64,000 bases of DNA, from contig LIHN01000001.1 of assembly GCA_001314545.1 (NCBI GenBank), positions 340,180 to 404,179 on the forward strand, read 5' to 3'. Below are positions 56,369 through 64,000 of the stretch, piece after piece. This DNA is from Bacteroidetes bacterium HLUCCA01. GTDB taxonomy: Bacteria > Bacteroidota > Rhodothermia > Balneolales > HLUCCA01. The translations under genes were made by a program, and so were the position numbers. The notes beneath the pieces are model-generated. The model saw nothing but the letters and a program-made list of their open reading frames with translations. It ran no database searches and was not told the DNA's origin. Position 1 is the first letter of the stretch. The number at the start of each line of letters is the position of its first letter.

Positions 56369-57451
56369 TTAACTATGTACATTTTCCAGTGCAAAGTTCC
56401 AGGCTTGTTCAACCATTCGGGTATCTTCCACATCCTGAACCACCGGTTCGCCCCAGTCGTTAAGCAGTACCAGTCTCAGATTACCGGTCCGGATTTTCTT
56501 GTCGCTGTACATGGCTGCAACAAGCGACGGGATGGCAGGTATCAAGTCACGGGTCTGCAGGTTAAACGCAGCACGGAAGCCCAATATTCTGTCCGGATCA
56601 ACAGGAGCCCCAAGTCTGGATGCAAACCACAGCGCGGCTGCAAGTCCAACGTAAACAGCCTCTCCGTGCGCAAACCTCCGGTACCGCGTGTGAGCCTCCA
56701 GGGCATGGGCAAAGGTATGACCGAAATTCAGGTAAGCACGTACGCCGTTTTCGAGCTCGTCCTGCATGACCATATCCGCCTTTATCTTCATACATCGTTC
56801 AACCAGATAGACCATATCTTGGTGATTTTCTCTCAATGTGGTGTTTTCCAGGAGTGCGAAGACAGACGGATCCTGAATACATGCATATTTGAGTACTTCG
56901 CCCAGACCACAGTTCCATTCTTTGCGGGGAAGTGTATCCAGAAACCGGGTGTCTGCATAAACCAGAGCCGGCTGATAGAACGCACCAATCAGGTTTTTAC
57001 CCGTCGCGTGGTTGATTCCGGTCTTGCCTCCGATGGAGCTGTCAACCATGGCCAGCAGCGTGGTGGGAATATGAATCAAGGGTAGTCCACGAAGAACGCT
57101 GGATGCCACAAATCCGGCAAGGTCACCGGTTACCCCCCCTCCTGCAGCAATGACCGGCGTTCCCCGGCGCAAGGTATTGGTAAGGGCAATATCCACCAGT
57201 CGGGTCCATTCCTGCACGGTCTTGCTGGTTTCACCACTGGGCACAACAGCATACACTACATCGCTGAAAACAGCTTGCAGCAGCTCAGACAACCATGGGT
57301 GCAGCGCGGCAACCTGCTCGTCCACAATGAACATACAGCGCTTACTGTTGAACCCGGTCAGCAGCTGCCTGAGTAACTGCGTATTGTCATGGGTTACGTA
57401 AATGGGACTGTTCGTTGAACGAACTACGGATAAATCATAGGGTGTTGACAT
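56369..57451 (-). CDS. aroB: 3-dehydroquinate synthase
   Basis: 360-residue NAD- and metal-dependent enzyme of the shikimate pathway that cyclises DAHP to 3-dehydroquinate. Diagnostic parts are VPSGETSKTVQEW, the NAD loop AAGGGVTGDLAGFVA, PTTLLAMVDSSIGGKTGIN and the metal site in LNFGHTFAHALE and AHGEAV. Its start overlaps the aroK end by 17 bases, so two consecutive chorismate-pathway genes are coupled. tamB follows nine bases later. Confidence 0.97.
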   Translation of the reverse strand: MSTPYDLSVVRSTNSPIYVTHDNTQLLRQLLTGFNSKRCMFIVDEQVAALHPWLSELLQAVFSDVVYAVVPSGETSKTVQEWTRLVDIALTNTLRRGTPVIAAGGGVTGDLAGFVASSVLRGLPLIHIPTTLLAMVDSSIGGKTGINHATGKNLIGAFYQPALVYADTRFLDTLPRKEWNCGLGEVLKYACIQDPSVFALLENTTLRENHQDMVYLVERCMKIKADMVMQDELENGVRAYLNFGHTFAHALEAHTRYRRFAHGEAVYVGLAAALWFASRLGAPVDPDRILGFRAAFNLQTRDLIPAIPSLVAAMYSDKKIRTGNLRLVLLNDWGEPVVQDVEDTRMVEQAWNFALENVHS

Positions 57452-57983
57452 GGGAATCGATTAAGGCGTTCAGTTCCGTGGCACTTCGCAGTGGACTCCA
57501 ATCCGGATCTGGTTGAAATTGTATGTGAGCCTGGGCATAGTAGGGTCGCCTGACTTTGAGCATATCGTTGAGGGTGGCCTGTAGTTGCGCTTCTGTTTTT
57601 GGCGTGCCGTCCGGATTTAGAAGTAACGGTCTACGATGGTTTTTCTGAACCCTGCGTATGATTTCATGAAGCGGGGGATCAAGAAACACCAGAAGGTTGG
57701 ACGATTTAAGCCGGTCAACCATATCTTGGCTTTGTAAGGCTCCGCCTCCCAGAGAAAGAACGCGGTTCTGATCAGCTGCTTTGGCGCACAAATAGGTACG
57801 TTCAGCCTGCCGGAAATAAGCCTCGCCCTTTTGAGCGAAAATCTCAGGAATTCCGAGACCTTCATATTTTTGAATCTCCTCGTCCAGATCTTCAAACCGA
57901 AGCGAACGCAAACCGGCCAGCAGCTGTCCGAGCTTGCTTTTACCCGAGCCCATAAATCCGCATAAAACAATGGATGCGTGCAT
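57435..57983 (-). CDS. aroK: shikimate kinase
   Basis: 182-residue P-loop kinase phosphorylating shikimate at the 3-OH. Walker A GFMGSGKS spans residues 9-16. The substrate-site Asp is in RFEDLDEEI, a FRQAERTYL segment follows, and LSLGGGALQ is the Gly-rich loop. The C-terminal part is slightly longer than in E. coli AroK. An ATG three codons upstream (57992) is also possible but overlaps the rqcH stop. It overlaps aroB at its 3' end. Confidence 0.95.
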   Translation of the reverse strand: MHASIVLCGFMGSGKSKLGQLLAGLRSLRFEDLDEEIQKYEGLGIPEIFAQKGEAYFRQAERTYLCAKAADQNRVLSLGGGALQSQDMVDRLKSSNLLVFLDPPLHEIIRRVQKNHRRPLLLNPDGTPKTEAQLQATLNDMLKVRRPYYAQAHIQFQPDPDWSPLRSATELNALIDSHVNTL

Positions 57984-57988
57984 AAACT

Positions 57989-59584
57989 TCATTCTTCAGA
58001 AACTCCGGGGTCGCCGGGCGCTACCAGCACAACCTGCTCCTTGTCAACGTTAACTGCGCCGGGTGCCCCACCCTTTGGTTTCCGCACATATTTGCGTTTA
58101 GTAAAGATAACAGGATGCAGGGAGGAACCCTTACCTTTGGAAAAAAAAGCAGCATACGATGCAGCCTGTTCAACAACCGGCTTGGGTGGCATACCTGTTT
58201 TTTTGTCCATAACAATAATCACATGCGAGCCGGAAACACCACGAGCGTGAAGCCATATATCTTCTTTGTGCGAAATACGAAGTAATTCGTCATTGGACGA
58301 TGCATTCTTTCCAATCCGGATTTCGTACCCGGATAGGTATGCTTTTTTGTACGGAAGGCTGCTTTGCGGACCCATATCTCGGTTCAGCCCGAAATGCCGG
58401 AGGTCTTCTTCGCGACGTTTAATCCATTTATCAAGTTCGGCCGGATAGTGTATCTGCCTGAGTTCATCATTAAGCGCCTCTATTTTGGATATCTTTTGTT
58501 CAAGTCGCCCGATGCGCTGGGTCGATGCGCCATGGCGCTGACGTGCTGCCCGTGCCTTATCGTAATATTCCTGCGCATTCTTTACCATGCTCAGGGTTCG
58601 ATCAACCGGCACAGTTCGCCTGGATCCGGGATTGTAGAAATCATCGAGCTCAACCGTATCACCATCAGGCAGCACCTGCGGGTTGGCCATGAGCAAATGG
58701 CCGACCTCCTCCCAATACGCAGCCTTTTCCAGCGTCTTATCTAAACCTTGCAACTCGCTTAGAGAACGGTTAATTTTATCAAGAGTTTTGGTAAAACGCG
58801 TTTCAAGATTGCTTTTCCGGACACTAAAGTCCTGCTGCCTCACCTGCGTGTAGAATGCTTTGGCTACGGACTGATTCACAGATTCCAAAACTGGTACTTC
58901 CGGGTTGCCCAGCTCAAGCGGACTTAGCGTGGAAAACCCATACGCCGGACTCACGTGCGGATTCGCACCGGAACGAAGTATCTTATCCAGCTTGTCGGCT
59001 TCACCTCTGAGCTGCTCGGCGGTCAGCTGTTCCTTTTCATGGATTTTCATCCAATGACGCACCACGGTACGTGGAAGCAGAGGTTGTCTTGCAAACATGA
59101 TTCGGTCAGGTTTACCCTCCGATACATCCTTTGACTGTGCGGGTGATGGCGGTGGTACAGGCAAACCGGCCAGCTCCTGCTCACGTTTAAAAGCTTCCCG
59201 TACCGTACCCGTATCTGAAAAAATCACATTGGCCTTGCTGGAGTACAGCATAAGAATCAACTCGCTGTCTCCCTCAAAAACAAATCGGATATACCGGTCT
59301 GCTTCTGCCAGCTTAACGTCGATAAGTTTTGCACCGGACAATGCACTGAAAAAAACGGCGGTATTGGCCCGTCTTGGCTCACGATAGCGGTCGATGAACG
59401 CCGCAGTACGCCTGGGATCAACACTGACCATCAGCGGTACAGGTTCATTCCCGGGGTCGGTGGCAGACTGGAAGTACAAGACAAGGGTGTTTTTCCGTGA
59501 AGACAATGCTTCCACAAAATATGTCCCCTGTAAACTTCGTTTCCATTCCTGAATTAAATATATTAGTGTGTAAAAGGTATTCAT
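57989..59584 (-). CDS. rqcH: NFACT-family ribosome rescue protein RqcH
   Basis: 531-residue homologue of eukaryotic NEMF/Rqc2. In bacteria RqcH binds stalled 50S subunits and recruits tRNA-Ala to add C-terminal alanine tails for degradation. The NFACT-N domain has the conserved Asp-Arg of ADRYIRF near residue 96. A coiled-coil middle (about 265-390) is followed by the NFACT-R domain with IWLHARGVSGSHVIIV near 435 and KPKGGAPGAVNV near 505. aroK starts five bases later. No RqcP gene is seen beside it. Confidence 0.93.
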   Translation of the reverse strand: MNTFYTLIYLIQEWKRSLQGTYFVEALSSRKNTLVLYFQSATDPGNEPVPLMVSVDPRRTAAFIDRYREPRRANTAVFFSALSGAKLIDVKLAEADRYIRFVFEGDSELILMLYSSKANVIFSDTGTVREAFKREQELAGLPVPPPSPAQSKDVSEGKPDRIMFARQPLLPRTVVRHWMKIHEKEQLTAEQLRGEADKLDKILRSGANPHVSPAYGFSTLSPLELGNPEVPVLESVNQSVAKAFYTQVRQQDFSVRKSNLETRFTKTLDKINRSLSELQGLDKTLEKAAYWEEVGHLLMANPQVLPDGDTVELDDFYNPGSRRTVPVDRTLSMVKNAQEYYDKARAARQRHGASTQRIGRLEQKISKIEALNDELRQIHYPAELDKWIKRREEDLRHFGLNRDMGPQSSLPYKKAYLSGYEIRIGKNASSNDELLRISHKEDIWLHARGVSGSHVIIVMDKKTGMPPKPVVEQAASYAAFFSKGKGSSLHPVIFTKRKYVRKPKGGAPGAVNVDKEQVVLVAPGDPGVSEE

Positions 59585-59636
59585 TGCGAGTAAAATCCGC
59601 TTGTAAGCGCTTCGAAGCCTAAAATTCTAAAGTACA

Positions 59637-60290
59637 ATGCAATATCCGATTTTCAATTCCTTTATAAATCGCATCAAGGCCGACCTGAACAAAAAGAATA
59701 TCAAATCTGAGGAATTTGTAGTCTGGACAGAGGAAACTATTAATGCCATTGGTCTGGAACTGCGCATTCAACTCGATGATATTTCACCATACCTGCAAAG
59801 TGTAACGATTAATTTTGACTGGGATAAATTTCGCGAAGTTTCCCTCGCACGGCAGCTTCCCGGTATGGAAAAACATCCTCTGCTGAATATAAAAAACGAC
59901 ATCACCAATACGCATCTTAAACCCAATATGGATGTAGAGGTTAGCTGGAAGTTCAATCAGGACTATATCTTGGAGGGACGGCAAATTAAAGATACCAACT
60001 GGCGCCTGGACCTGGCCAGTTCCTGGATGGATTCCATGAACCGGCGCATCGGGGAGGTTCTGCCTGCAGATTACATTATCTCGCGCTGGCATATTGAAAT
60101 TGATGGTGACACACACGGCAGGTTTTTATCCGATATGAGCCTGATTTCCTACTTTCAGTTTACCCTGGACCGCCAGGATAACCTCAACCAGATTCTGGAC
60201 TTTATCTCCAAACGGTTTCAATTGATACTGGTTCGTTCCAACCGCATCGTGCATATCGCATCAACCACGGCTGATCAGCTGGCCGCCTGA
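59637..60290 (+). CDS. unknown 217-residue cytoplasmic protein
   Basis: I do not recognise this protein. It has no signal peptide, membrane helix, zinc-like Cys cluster (it contains no cysteine) or P-loop. It is a mixed alpha/beta protein with regular strand-helix alternation. Trp is frequent and conserved-looking (FDWDKF, VSWKFN, NWRLDLASSWMDSMNRR, SRWHIEIDG). It is divergent from rqcH with a 52-bp gap and stands alone on the plus strand, followed by a convergent miniprotein gene. Codon use is like that of its neighbours. It could be a lineage-specific housekeeping protein. Confidence 0.7.
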   Translation: MQYPIFNSFINRIKADLNKKNIKSEEFVVWTEETINAIGLELRIQLDDISPYLQSVTINFDWDKFREVSLARQLPGMEKHPLLNIKNDITNTHLKPNMDVEVSWKFNQDYILEGRQIKDTNWRLDLASSWMDSMNRRIGEVLPADYIISRWHIEIDGDTHGRFLSDMSLISYFQFTLDRQDNLNQILDFISKRFQLILVRSNRIVHIASTTADQLAA

Positions 60291-60452
60291 GACCGAATCA
60301 GCTGCAAATCATACAATTGGTGTACCAGCGCGTAATCATCATATCTATACTTGCCACCGAATAAGCCAGGGCAACCCGTCAGGACTTTTGTTACAGGAAT
60401 GCGTTGATTTGGTGTTAAAAACTACCCTTAGCGGTGTAATTCGCGTTAAAAC

Positions 60453-60486
60453 AAAAAAGTCCGGATGCAAAGCATACCGGACTTTT
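60453..60486 (-). terminator. terminator after the COX24-like miniprotein gene
   Basis: Perfect 10-bp stem, arms 60455-60464 (AAAAGTCCGG) and 60477-60486 (CCGGACTTTT), 12-base loop. On the minus strand it runs into TTTTTTGTTTT. It lies 58 bases after the miniprotein stop. On the plus strand it could also end the unknown 217-residue gene. The rest of the 254-bp gap 60291-60544 shows nothing else. Confidence 0.85.
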
Positions 60487-60544
60487 GAAACAGGTGCACC
60501 GCTGAAACAGCGACGCGCGAATACACCGATGGCAAACCAAACGG

Positions 60545-60634
60545 TTACTTCTTCTTATGTCTGTTCTTGCGCAGACGCTTCTTTCGCTTATGCTTGGCAA
60601 TCTTTGCGCGCTTTCTTTTCTTGCCACTTGGCAT
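60545..60634 (-). CDS. AURKAIP1/COX24 (mS38-like) 29-residue basic ribosome-associated miniprotein
   Basis: A 29-codon gene, ATG 60634 to TAA 60545. The product begins MPSGKKRKRAKIAKHKRKK and ends RLRKNRHKKK: about two-thirds Lys or Arg, with three His. The pattern is that of the AURKAIP1/COX24 domain found in mitochondrial ribosomal protein mS38 and in very short Bacteroidota proteins. Binding to rRNA is expected from composition and family. It stands alone between two gaps and has its own strong terminator, which supports it as a real, separately expressed gene. Confidence 0.88.
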   Translation of the reverse strand: MPSGKKRKRAKIAKHKRKKRLRKNRHKKK

Positions 60635-60746
60635 ACTAGTCACCTTTCAGTTAAATGGTTGTGCATCTATTCAAATGCTGTTTCGCTTCAAAGACTGCTA
60701 ATATAGCAATACTTTAGAAAAAGTATGACAAAAATTGCCTTCGCTA

Positions 60747-61034
60747 TCAAGAAGTCAGGGATTGCTGAACGGCAGCCTTGAACTCCCTGGATACTTTCAG
60801 TACAGGCACAAATTGCTCGGGAACCAGCACTTCCTGATTGGTTTTCGGATTCCGTGCTACACGTTTGGCACGTTTAACCACCTTAAAGCTGCCAAATCCT
60901 CTGAGTTCGATTGTATCCCCTTTTTTCATGGCATCAATCACAGTTTCCATAAATCCTTTAACTACGGCTTCAGTTTCTACCTTGGATATGCCGGTAGACG
61001 ATGATATTACATCAACAATATCTGCTTTTGTCAT
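60747..61034 (-). CDS. HU/IHF-family DNA-binding protein
   Basis: 95-residue nucleoid protein. The N-terminal helices begin TKADIVDVISSSTGISKVE. The central GDTIELRGFGSFKVVKRAKRVARNPKT contains the GFG turn and the DNA-inserting arm (RNPKTNQ). The C-terminal helix is VLKVSREFKAAV. HU and IHF cannot be separated by sequence alone here. The 234-bp divergent region upstream holds a short inverted repeat (GGTGT 61063-61067 / ACACC 61075-61079), a possible autoregulatory site, but I see no certain promoter. Confidence 0.93.
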   Translation of the reverse strand: MTKADIVDVISSSTGISKVETEAVVKGFMETVIDAMKKGDTIELRGFGSFKVVKRAKRVARNPKTNQEVLVPEQFVPVLKVSREFKAAVQQSLTS

Positions 61035-61268
61035 GGTTGACTCGTTTTTGTGGTTGGGTGAAGGTGTAAAAATAACACCAGACAGGTCGCTAATGACTAG
61101 CCCGGACGCAGTAAAAACTCTGTAAACTTATGTCTTTACCTAACTTGCAACAAGAACGTACAAAGATTAATTCCCATTGTCTGTACCGATTCTTTTTTGC
61201 GGGTATTATTAAGATTTTGCCAAAACTTTTATACCTTGCCCAAGTCGTTTTCACCCTTTACAACCGGT

Positions 61269-62921
61269 ATGTCAATGGAATTATTCGAGAACATCGTCAA
61301 CACACTCAATGAATTAATCTGGGCAACACCAAGCTTTTTCCCGTTTATAATCGTCTTGTTGCTGGGTTACGGTATCTTCATCACCATCAAATTGGGGTTT
61401 GTACAGGTACGCCGATTTACTCATGGACTGCGCGTTGTTACCGGTTATTATGACGACCCGAACGATGACGGCGATGTCAACCATTTCCAGGCGCTCAGTA
61501 CCGCACTTTCCGCAACCGTTGGTATAGGCAATATCGCCGGCGTAGCCCTGGCGATTCATTACGGTGGTCCGGGCGCCCTTTTCTGGATGTGGGTTACGGC
61601 TATTCTCGGGATGGCTGTCAAGTACACTGAATGCACCCTGGCCGTACATTTCAGAACAAAAAACAACGATGGTACCGTTTCAGGCGGACCCATGTATTAC
61701 ATCGAACGCGGCCTTGGTGCCCGTTGGAAATGGCTGGCCGTCACCTTTGCTGTCGCTGCTGTAATTTGCTCTTTCCTCACGGGCAATGCCGTTCAGGCCA
61801 ACTCGGTTGCAGATACCGTAAATACCATATTTAACGTCCCATATGCTATCACCGGATTAATTACAGCATCAATTGTAGCAGTGGTTATCATTGGTGGTAT
61901 CAAGCGTATTGGCGCTGTGACAGCCCGGCTTACCCCCCTGATGGCTATCCTTTACGTTTTTGGCGCCCTGGTGATTCTGCTCATGAATTACGACCAGATA
62001 CTTCCAAGCCTTGGATTCATCGTAAGTTCCGCATTCAGTCCGGAAGCAGGCGCCTATGGGATTGGATCCGGTGCCATCATGACCACCCTGGTCTGGGGAA
62101 TCAGACGCGGTCTGTTCTCCAACGAGGCCGGTCAGGGCTCAGCTCCTATAGCACATGCTGCTGCCAAAACAGACGAACCGGTACGGGAAGGTGTGGTTGC
62201 CCTGCTCGAACCCTTTATTGACACACTTGTAATCTGTACCATGACCGGTCTGGTTATCATTATTACCGGTGTGTGGGACGTCAAACATCCCTCCGCTATC
62301 GCTCTGAATTCTGCAGATACTGTTGTCGTAGTAGACGAACCCTTCGGTGTCAATGGTGACGACACCTCGCTGTATGTCGAAAACGGAATCGCAATCAACG
62401 GTCAGTTAACCCGTTTCGGTGTAAGTGTAGACACCATCTATGTCAACACGGATCAAACAGAGCTCTTCACAGGCCGGATTTCAGCACCTAATATCGGTGA
62501 TGGTCAGATAGCCTATTTGGCGACCGGACCTGAATCAAGACAGGTATTCGGAAATGTGATTGAAAATGGTGCAAGTCTGACCAGTTATGCCTTTGACCAG
62601 GGACTTGCTCCGCTTATACCAGGAGGACGATACCTGGTAACTATATGTGTTATTCTTTTTGGGATATCAACCAGTATAAGCTGGAGCTACTACGGTGAAC
62701 GATCCATCCACTATCTGTTTGGCGACGGTTCCGTACTGTATTACAGAGTCGTCTACGTAATCATGCACTTCATCGGTGCAATTCTGTCGCTGACGATGGT
62801 GTGGGCTATAGGAGATATAGCGCTGGGAGCTATGACTATTCCAAACATCATTGGCTTATTCTTCCTATCGGGTGTCGTATCGAAACTCAGTGTCGATTAC
62901 TTTAAGCGCATGAAACTCTGA
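61269..62921 (+). CDS. alanine/glycine:cation symporter with extra extracytoplasmic insert
   Basis: 550-residue AGCS-family (SSS-like) transporter moving Ala or Gly with Na+ or H+. Family motifs are ALSTALSATVGIGNIAGVALAI near residue 80, GGPMYYIERGLG near 138, and RRGLFSNEAGQGSAPIAHAAAKT near 280. Between TM segments at about residues 340 and 455 there is an unusually long soluble insertion of roughly 100 residues, rich in Asp, Thr and Val. Two ATGs at 61269 and 61275 are both plausible; an upstream GTG-type extension to 61197 is not supported. upp follows five bases later. Confidence 0.9.
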   Translation: MSMELFENIVNTLNELIWATPSFFPFIIVLLLGYGIFITIKLGFVQVRRFTHGLRVVTGYYDDPNDDGDVNHFQALSTALSATVGIGNIAGVALAIHYGGPGALFWMWVTAILGMAVKYTECTLAVHFRTKNNDGTVSGGPMYYIERGLGARWKWLAVTFAVAAVICSFLTGNAVQANSVADTVNTIFNVPYAITGLITASIVAVVIIGGIKRIGAVTARLTPLMAILYVFGALVILLMNYDQILPSLGFIVSSAFSPEAGAYGIGSGAIMTTLVWGIRRGLFSNEAGQGSAPIAHAAAKTDEPVREGVVALLEPFIDTLVICTMTGLVIIITGVWDVKHPSAIALNSADTVVVVDEPFGVNGDDTSLYVENGIAINGQLTRFGVSVDTIYVNTDQTELFTGRISAPNIGDGQIAYLATGPESRQVFGNVIENGASLTSYAFDQGLAPLIPGGRYLVTICVILFGISTSISWSYYGERSIHYLFGDGSVLYYRVVYVIMHFIGAILSLTMVWAIGDIALGAMTIPNIIGLFFLSGVVSKLSVDYFKRMKL

Positions 62922-62926
62922 TCTCC

Positions 62927-63565
62927 ATGACCCCTAAGGCCCCATTACTCATTGTAGAGCATCCGGTTGTTGCACGTGACCTGACGATACTGCGCAATAA
63001 GGAGACCCCATCGGCCGTATTCCGGCCGGTATTAAACCGACTGGCAACGATTCTTGCATACCATGCCCTGGATAAACTGCCCCTGCGGGAGGTTACGGTG
63101 CAGACACCCATTCAGGCAACCAAAGGTTTCGAAATCGATACCCAGGTCATTGTTGTGCCTATTCTCAGAGCCGGACTCGGCCTGGTACATGCCATCACAC
63201 AGTTCATACCCGAGGCCAAAATCGGCCATCTGGGTATTTATCGCGATGAAACCACGCATAAACCCGTTGAGTACTACGTTAACCTGCCAAAAACGGGACT
63301 TTCTGACGGTACCGTACTTTTGGTTGACCCTATGCTGGCAACCGGTGGCTCTGCCTGTGATGCCATCGGATATCTGAAAACAAAAGGCGTTCAGAAAATT
63401 CGCTTTATGTGCCTCATAGCTGCTCCTGAAGGCGTAGAGGCGGTGCAGCAGCAGCATCCCGATGTACCCATAATCACGGCTTCTGTAGATGAAAAACTCA
63501 ACGAAAACGCCTACATCGTTCCGGGGCTCGGTGATGCGGGCGATCGCATTTTTGGCACCGATTAA
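62927..63565 (+). CDS. upp: uracil phosphoribosyltransferase
   Basis: 212-residue pyrimidine salvage enzyme making UMP from uracil and PRPP. Clear motifs are RNKETPSAVFRPVLNRLATILAY-type N-terminus, VPILRAGLGLV near residue 75, the PRPP loop VDPMLATGGSACDAI near 130, and VPGLGDAGDRIFGTD at the end. Its last 32 bases overlap the start of the LptC-like gene in another frame. Confidence 0.97.
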   Translation: MTPKAPLLIVEHPVVARDLTILRNKETPSAVFRPVLNRLATILAYHALDKLPLREVTVQTPIQATKGFEIDTQVIVVPILRAGLGLVHAITQFIPEAKIGHLGIYRDETTHKPVEYYVNLPKTGLSDGTVLLVDPMLATGGSACDAIGYLKTKGVQKIRFMCLIAAPEGVEAVQQQHPDVPIITASVDEKLNENAYIVPGLGDAGDRIFGTD

Positions 63566-64000
63566 TACGCTGTCCGGTCTTCTTATTGTACTTTTTGTAA
63601 CCAACGGTTGCAATAAACTCAGCGATTATGATCGGGAATCGATTCAGCAGGCACTCAATGATTCAACGTTTCATGCAACACAAACATGGAATGTAACCAT
63701 GGATATTCTCCAGGATGGCCAACGCTTTATCCGTATCAACAGTCCCTACGCTACTACCGCAGAAACACCGGAGGGCGGAGAAACTACCCTTGACGGACCA
63801 CTTCGCATTGAAGTCCGCGACAGCCTAGGCGCAACACAAACTCTGGTTACAGCCGATAAAGCCATCTATCAGAACCGTAAGGGATCATTCTTCCTGAAAG
63901 GTAATGTTGAAGTCACCACAGACAATAATCAGGTGCTCCGCAGCGAGGAACTTACCTGGTTTCAGCAGGAACGCACGATCTACACCGAAGCCCCGGTAAC
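63534..64000 (+). CDS. lptC: LptC-like lipoprotein (3' end outside window)
   Basis: Open to the end of the window. Read from ATG 63534, the product begins with Arg at position 2, a hydrophobic stretch (LSGLLIVLFV) and a lipobox-like FVTNGC with lipidation at Cys26. The mature part matches LptC/LptA-type beta-jellyroll repeats: VTMDILQDGQRFIRINSP, TADKAIYQNRKGSFFLKGNV, and VTTDNNQVLRSEELTWFQQ near the edge. LptC links the LptFG-B ABC transporter to LptA in LPS export. TTG 63552 is an alternative start, but ATG 63534 gives the better signal peptide. Confidence 0.78.
   Translation, partial: MRAIAFLAPINTLSGLLIVLFVTNGCNKLSDYDRESIQQALNDSTFHATQTWNVTMDILQDGQRFIRINSPYATTAETPEGGETTLDGPLRIEVRDSLGATQTLVTADKAIYQNRKGSFFLKGNVEVTTDNNQVLRSEELTWFQQERTIYTEAPV

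Noticed and set aside
56375..57085. 236-codon plus-strand frame
   Set aside because: Antisense to aroB, which is unmistakable.
63032..63613. 193-codon minus-strand frame
   Set aside because: Antisense to upp and the LptC-like start; no motif.

Overview
The window comes from a Gram-negative bacterium of the Bacteroidota/FCB assemblage, most likely a Balneolota- or Rhodothermota-type lineage. The evidence is a type IX secretion 'plug' lipoprotein, a 29-residue COX24/mS38-type basic miniprotein, an ATP synthase locus without atpD/atpC whose subunit a has a long secreted N-terminus, a sigma-54 regulator beside a PtsN-type EIIA, and start codons without convincing Shine-Dalgarno sequences. No phage, insertion sequence, CRISPR array or rRNA is seen. 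Apart from one surface-polysaccharide cluster the region looks like core chromosome. No gap between genes exceeds 300 bases.

Layout. 1-6754 (+): nuoB (partial)-C-D-E-F-G-H of respiratory complex I, closed by a terminator after nuoH. 6917-9250 (+): a family-4-like uracil-DNA glycosylase and replicative helicase DnaB. 9264-14871 (-): a DUF3524/QTMAN-type glycosyltransferase, MutL, a small membrane protein, a ring-cleaving dioxygenase-type protein and an HtrA protease. 14876-20297 (-): RecO and a TolC / MlaC-like / MMPL-RND envelope lipid or efflux cassette. 20397-29002 (-): one long co-directional block, guaB - M23 peptidase - bactofilin - atpZ - atpI-like - atpB-E-F-H-A-G - tRNA-Ser(TGA). 29166-36122 (+): surface-glycan cluster (WecE aminotransferase, FemAB/GNAT-like acyltransferase, Wzx flippase, three glycosyltransferases). 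36216-42180: an unknown small protein, a CPA2 antiporter with a degenerate EIIA tail, FolD, a sigma-54 response regulator and PtsN. 42296-46248 (+): ccmB, holB, dapF and the T9SS plug lipoprotein. 46266-59584 (-): rqcH-aroK-aroB-tamB-rnr and a very large peptidase/beta-propeller/outer-membrane-barrel fusion. 59637-64000: an unknown protein, the COX24 miniprotein, HU, an alanine/glycine:cation symporter, upp and the start of an LptC-like lipoprotein gene.

Functional threads. Energy conversion is represented by complex I and F1Fo-ATP synthase. The ATP synthase genes are packed directly behind a bactofilin/LytM cell-shape pair. Envelope biogenesis is the second theme (TamB, Omp85-like barrel fusion, LptC, TolC/MlaC/MMPL, T9SS plug, Wzx and glycosyltransferases, HtrA). 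Replication and repair genes (dnaB, holB, mutL, recO, UDG) are scattered. Two repair proteins have lost hallmark residues: UDG its Fe-S ligands, and MutL its endonuclease motifs. I did not find a wholly new defence or mobile system. The best candidates for something under-described are the peptidase-propeller-barrel fusion, the antiporter whose EIIA-like domain has Asp in place of the phospho-acceptor His, the bacterial QTMAN homologue, and the overlapping hairpins between the mlaC-like and MMPL genes.
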